From the NCBI GenBank assembly GCA_029942205.1, contig JAOZTL010000174.1, positions 1 through 6,748 on the forward strand: a stretch of DNA of 6,748 bases, in the 5' to 3' direction. Source of the DNA: Bacteroidales bacterium (lineage in GTDB: Bacteria > Bacteroidota > Bacteroidia > Bacteroidales > JAOZTL01). Below the pieces are notes generated by a model. The model searched no databases, had not been told where the DNA came from, and worked only from the letters and a program-made list of their open reading frames with translations. Shown piece by piece: positions 4,901 to 6,748 of this stretch; positions within the stretch are counted from its first letter, which is position 1; each line of letters begins with the position of its first letter. The position numbers and the translations under genes were made by a program.

Positions 4901-6748
4901 ATGAAAAGAATTACCTTTACTGCCAGCTTGCTGCTTGCCACTGTCTTGCTTATAGCTCAAACAATAGAAAAAACAGAACTGATTGCTGACCAACACGGCA
5001 AAATAGCCTTCATAAAACGCTATCAAGTACTGGTGGACGACACGACCATTCTGCATGGTGATTTCCGAAAACTAACGATCGATGATATTCTGATAGAAAA
5101 GGGGCGGTACATGGAAAATAAACGGAATGGAAAATGGACTTATTGGTGGACAGACAAACCTTATCGTGTACGTAGTACGGGAGAATACAACGTAGGACAA
5201 CGCTACGGTAAATGGATTTTTTATTTCGATTTGGCAGGTGAGAAAATGAGAGAAATCATTAGCTATTTCGATAATGGAGAAAATGCCAATGTAAAACGAT
5301 TTTATACTAATTCGTATAAAAAAGAAGAAGGTAAATTGCATCTAAAAATGCCCGACAGCCTATTCGTCAAGAATGGAAAATGGCAATATTGGGATCAAAA
5401 AGGCAACTTGGAATCCACCGAAGAGTACGATATACAAGGCAGGCTACATGGCGAAAGGCATTTTTTTGATAATGCAGGCAATCTTGATAAAATAGAATAC
5501 TACGAAGCTGGACACTTGACCCGAACAAGAGACAAATACGACTTTCAGGAAGAAGAAATTGTTGCACTTTTCGATAAGCTTGAAGTATACAAAAGCACAG
5601 AACCATACGTATACGACAAAGAGATTGCTGCCAAGAAACGAAAATTTGCCGATTACAAAAAACTATCGTACGGCAAGATCCGACAAGGTAAAGTACTGAT
5701 CGATCAATTACAATTTCTGATCAAAAATATAGATTTACTGCCCAAACAGAAAGATAAGGTAGAAAGTGCATTCCTGCGTGTGCAAACTGATTATTCCTTG
5801 ACTTTTCCCGAAATAAACCAAATACAAATAAGCCCCATACAAAGTAAAATAGATCATTACATACAAATAGGCTATTTGCGCAAACGCGTGGAATATGGCA
5901 ATAAACTACTCACTCAACTGGACAAGCTAAACAAGGAATTTCAAATACTGGAAGAACAAAAATCAGACATCGAGAATAGAATAAAAGGCTTGGAAATGGA
6001 TTATCAGACGAATTATCCGCTTATTTATCAAAACGATGTGCCTATTTTACAACAACATTTGTTTCAATACAACAAACTAAGCAATACTAAAGAAAAACGA
6101 GCAGGCGGTAAGGATTTGCTGCACATCATTGCCAAATATGAAACAAGCTACAAGCTGTTTCGTGATGTGGATGTACTTGCTATGGATAATTATCCGCCAT
6201 TAAGAACTAAATATAAAAAAGAGCATTTTCGTATATTTTGGTCTGAAATACGCCCTATACAATCGACTATTAACGATTATCAAAAACAAAAATTTGCAGC
6301 CGAAAAAACAAATATAGCGCAAGAAATAAAAATAAATATTCTACTTTTTGAAAAAAACTATGAAACCCTACGAAAACAAAAGCCCGAAATAGATCTAAAT
6401 TATTCAAGAGTAAAAGAAAAATACCAAGGTAGCTATATGCTCGTACTACTGGCAGAAATAATCCCTATTAAAAGAGAAATAAAAAAATACGAAAACCTAT
6501 CGAGCAGTAGTTTTAAAGTAGAAAAAGGCGACTCAATATTGCTCAAAACGAAAGAACTCGAAAGAAAATACGATAAACTCCGTCAGCTCGAAATAGATAA
6601 TGATTCTAAATACAAGATTTTTGAAGCTAATTATGCCAAAAATAAAGCAAATAAAAACTTGTACCGAAAAGGCAAAAAGCTATATGCCGATTTTGAATCG
6701 GATAACAATAAAGCCAAACACATGGATAAAAAACTTTATTTTGCTAAA
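4901..6748 (+). CDS. exported MORN-variant protein with 70-residue helical repeats (partial, C-terminus beyond right edge)
   Basis: I translated 616 codons from the ATG at 4901 to the right edge without a stop. Residues 1-20 (MKRITFTASLLLATVLLIAQ) are a signal peptide with a likely cleavage after Ala19 and no lipobox cysteine, so the protein is periplasmic or secreted. Residues about 53-205 are MORN-variant (YwqK-like) repeats: NGKWTYWW (76-83), YGKWIFYFDLAGE (102-114), NGKWQYWDQKGNLE (158-171) and HGERHFFDNAGNL (183-195), with the usual G-x-W-x-Y-[YFW] and D-x-x-G-x-L pattern. From about residue 256 the protein is charged and helical, rich in Lys, Glu and Tyr, and built from 70-residue repeats (listed separately). 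MORN variants often mediate binding or extended beta-strand scaffolds; no enzymatic domain is seen and I assign no function. It has its own promoter region and is divergent from the lutA-type gene. The ATG follows an AACAAA context. I did not recognise the full-length family. Confidence 0.9.
   Translation, partial: MKRITFTASLLLATVLLIAQTIEKTELIADQHGKIAFIKRYQVLVDDTTILHGDFRKLTIDDILIEKGRYMENKRNGKWTYWWTDKPYRVRSTGEYNVGQRYGKWIFYFDLAGEKMREIISYFDNGENANVKRFYTNSYKKEEGKLHLKMPDSLFVKNGKWQYWDQKGNLESTEEYDIQGRLHGERHFFDNAGNLDKIEYYEAGHLTRTRDKYDFQEEEIVALFDKLEVYKSTEPYVYDKEIAAKKRKFADYKKLSYGKIRQGKVLIDQLQFLIKNIDLLPKQKDKVESAFLRVQTDYSLTFPEINQIQISPIQSKIDHYIQIGYLRKRVEYGNKLLTQLDKLNKEFQILEEQKSDIENRIKGLEMDYQTNYPLIYQNDVPILQQHLFQYNKLSNTKEKRAGGKDLLHIIAKYETSYKLFRDVDVLAMDNYPPLRTKYKKEHFRIFWSEIRPIQSTINDYQKQKFAAEKTNIAQEIKINILLFEKNYETLRKQKPEIDLNYSRVKEKYQGSYMLVLLAEIIPIKREIKKYENLSSSSFKVEKGDSILLKTKELERKYDKLRQLEIDNDSKYKIFEANYAKNKANKNLYRKGKKLYADFESDNNKAKHMDKKLYFAK
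5792..6748 (+). repeat. tandem 210-bp coding repeat units (70-residue helical repeats)
   Basis: Within the exported protein, units start at Tyr298, 368, 438, 508 and 578 (bases 5792, 6002, 6212, 6422, 6632), exactly 70 residues apart with no gaps. Each of the first four has Tyr-x(3-4)-[FY], then Pro-Ile (312, 381, 452, 522), then Tyr at 320, 390, 460 and 530. Later in each unit comes an aromatic (F347, Y417, Y487, Y557) followed three residues on by L/F (350, 420, 490, 560). A degenerate earlier unit is suggested by GKVLIDQL at 263-270, which matches GNKLLTQL at 333-340. The fifth unit runs off the edge. Similarity is at protein level; the DNA has diverged, so these are old duplications. Confidence 0.7.

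Noticed and set aside
5072..5606. Two minus-strand open frames of 89 and 79 codons
   Set aside because: Both are antisense to the MORN-variant region, whose repeats clearly place the real gene on the plus strand.

Overview
The window is AT-rich (roughly one third GC by eye) and looks like chromosomal DNA of a Bacteroidota member, probably a Bacteroidales-type organism. The evidence is A-rich stretches instead of Shine-Dalgarno sites before most start codons, soluble PAS hybrid kinases typical of the phylum, a LutA-type protein close to Bacteroidota versions, a Bacteroidota-like -7 hexamer context (TATATTTG), and a secreted MORN-variant protein. No RNA gene, insertion sequence or CRISPR array was seen.

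Positions 1-3716 (minus strand) hold a compact sensory operon, transcribed right to left. First comes a soluble hybrid histidine kinase (PAS-PAS-HisKA-HATPase-REC, about 716 aa). After 43 bases comes a free-standing MEDS-domain protein (216 aa). After only 2 bases comes a second sensor protein (GAF-like region, coiled coil, PAS, signalling helix), which runs off the left edge before any kinase core is reached. The tight packing suggests the MEDS protein senses a small ligand and works with one or both kinases. No DNA-binding output protein is visible, so the target of the pathway is unknown.

Positions 3717-4017 are a non-coding leader and promoter region for that operon. It contains a -7-like element and two nested inverted repeats. 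A weak terminator-like hairpin overlaps the stop codon of the next gene.

Positions 4018-4737 (minus strand) encode a LutA/YkgE-type protein with two cysteine-rich CCG domains. It is the Fe-S subunit expected to work with LutB and LutC in L-lactate oxidation, but no lutB or lutC lies in the window.

Positions 4738-4900 are a short divergent promoter region. From 4901 to the right edge (plus strand) runs one long open gene, at least 616 codons, for an exported protein. It has a signal peptide, MORN-variant (YwqK-like) repeats, and then a helical region built from 70-residue repeats in strict register that I do not recognise as a named family. The register and the MEDS-plus-two-kinases cluster are the two most interesting observations.
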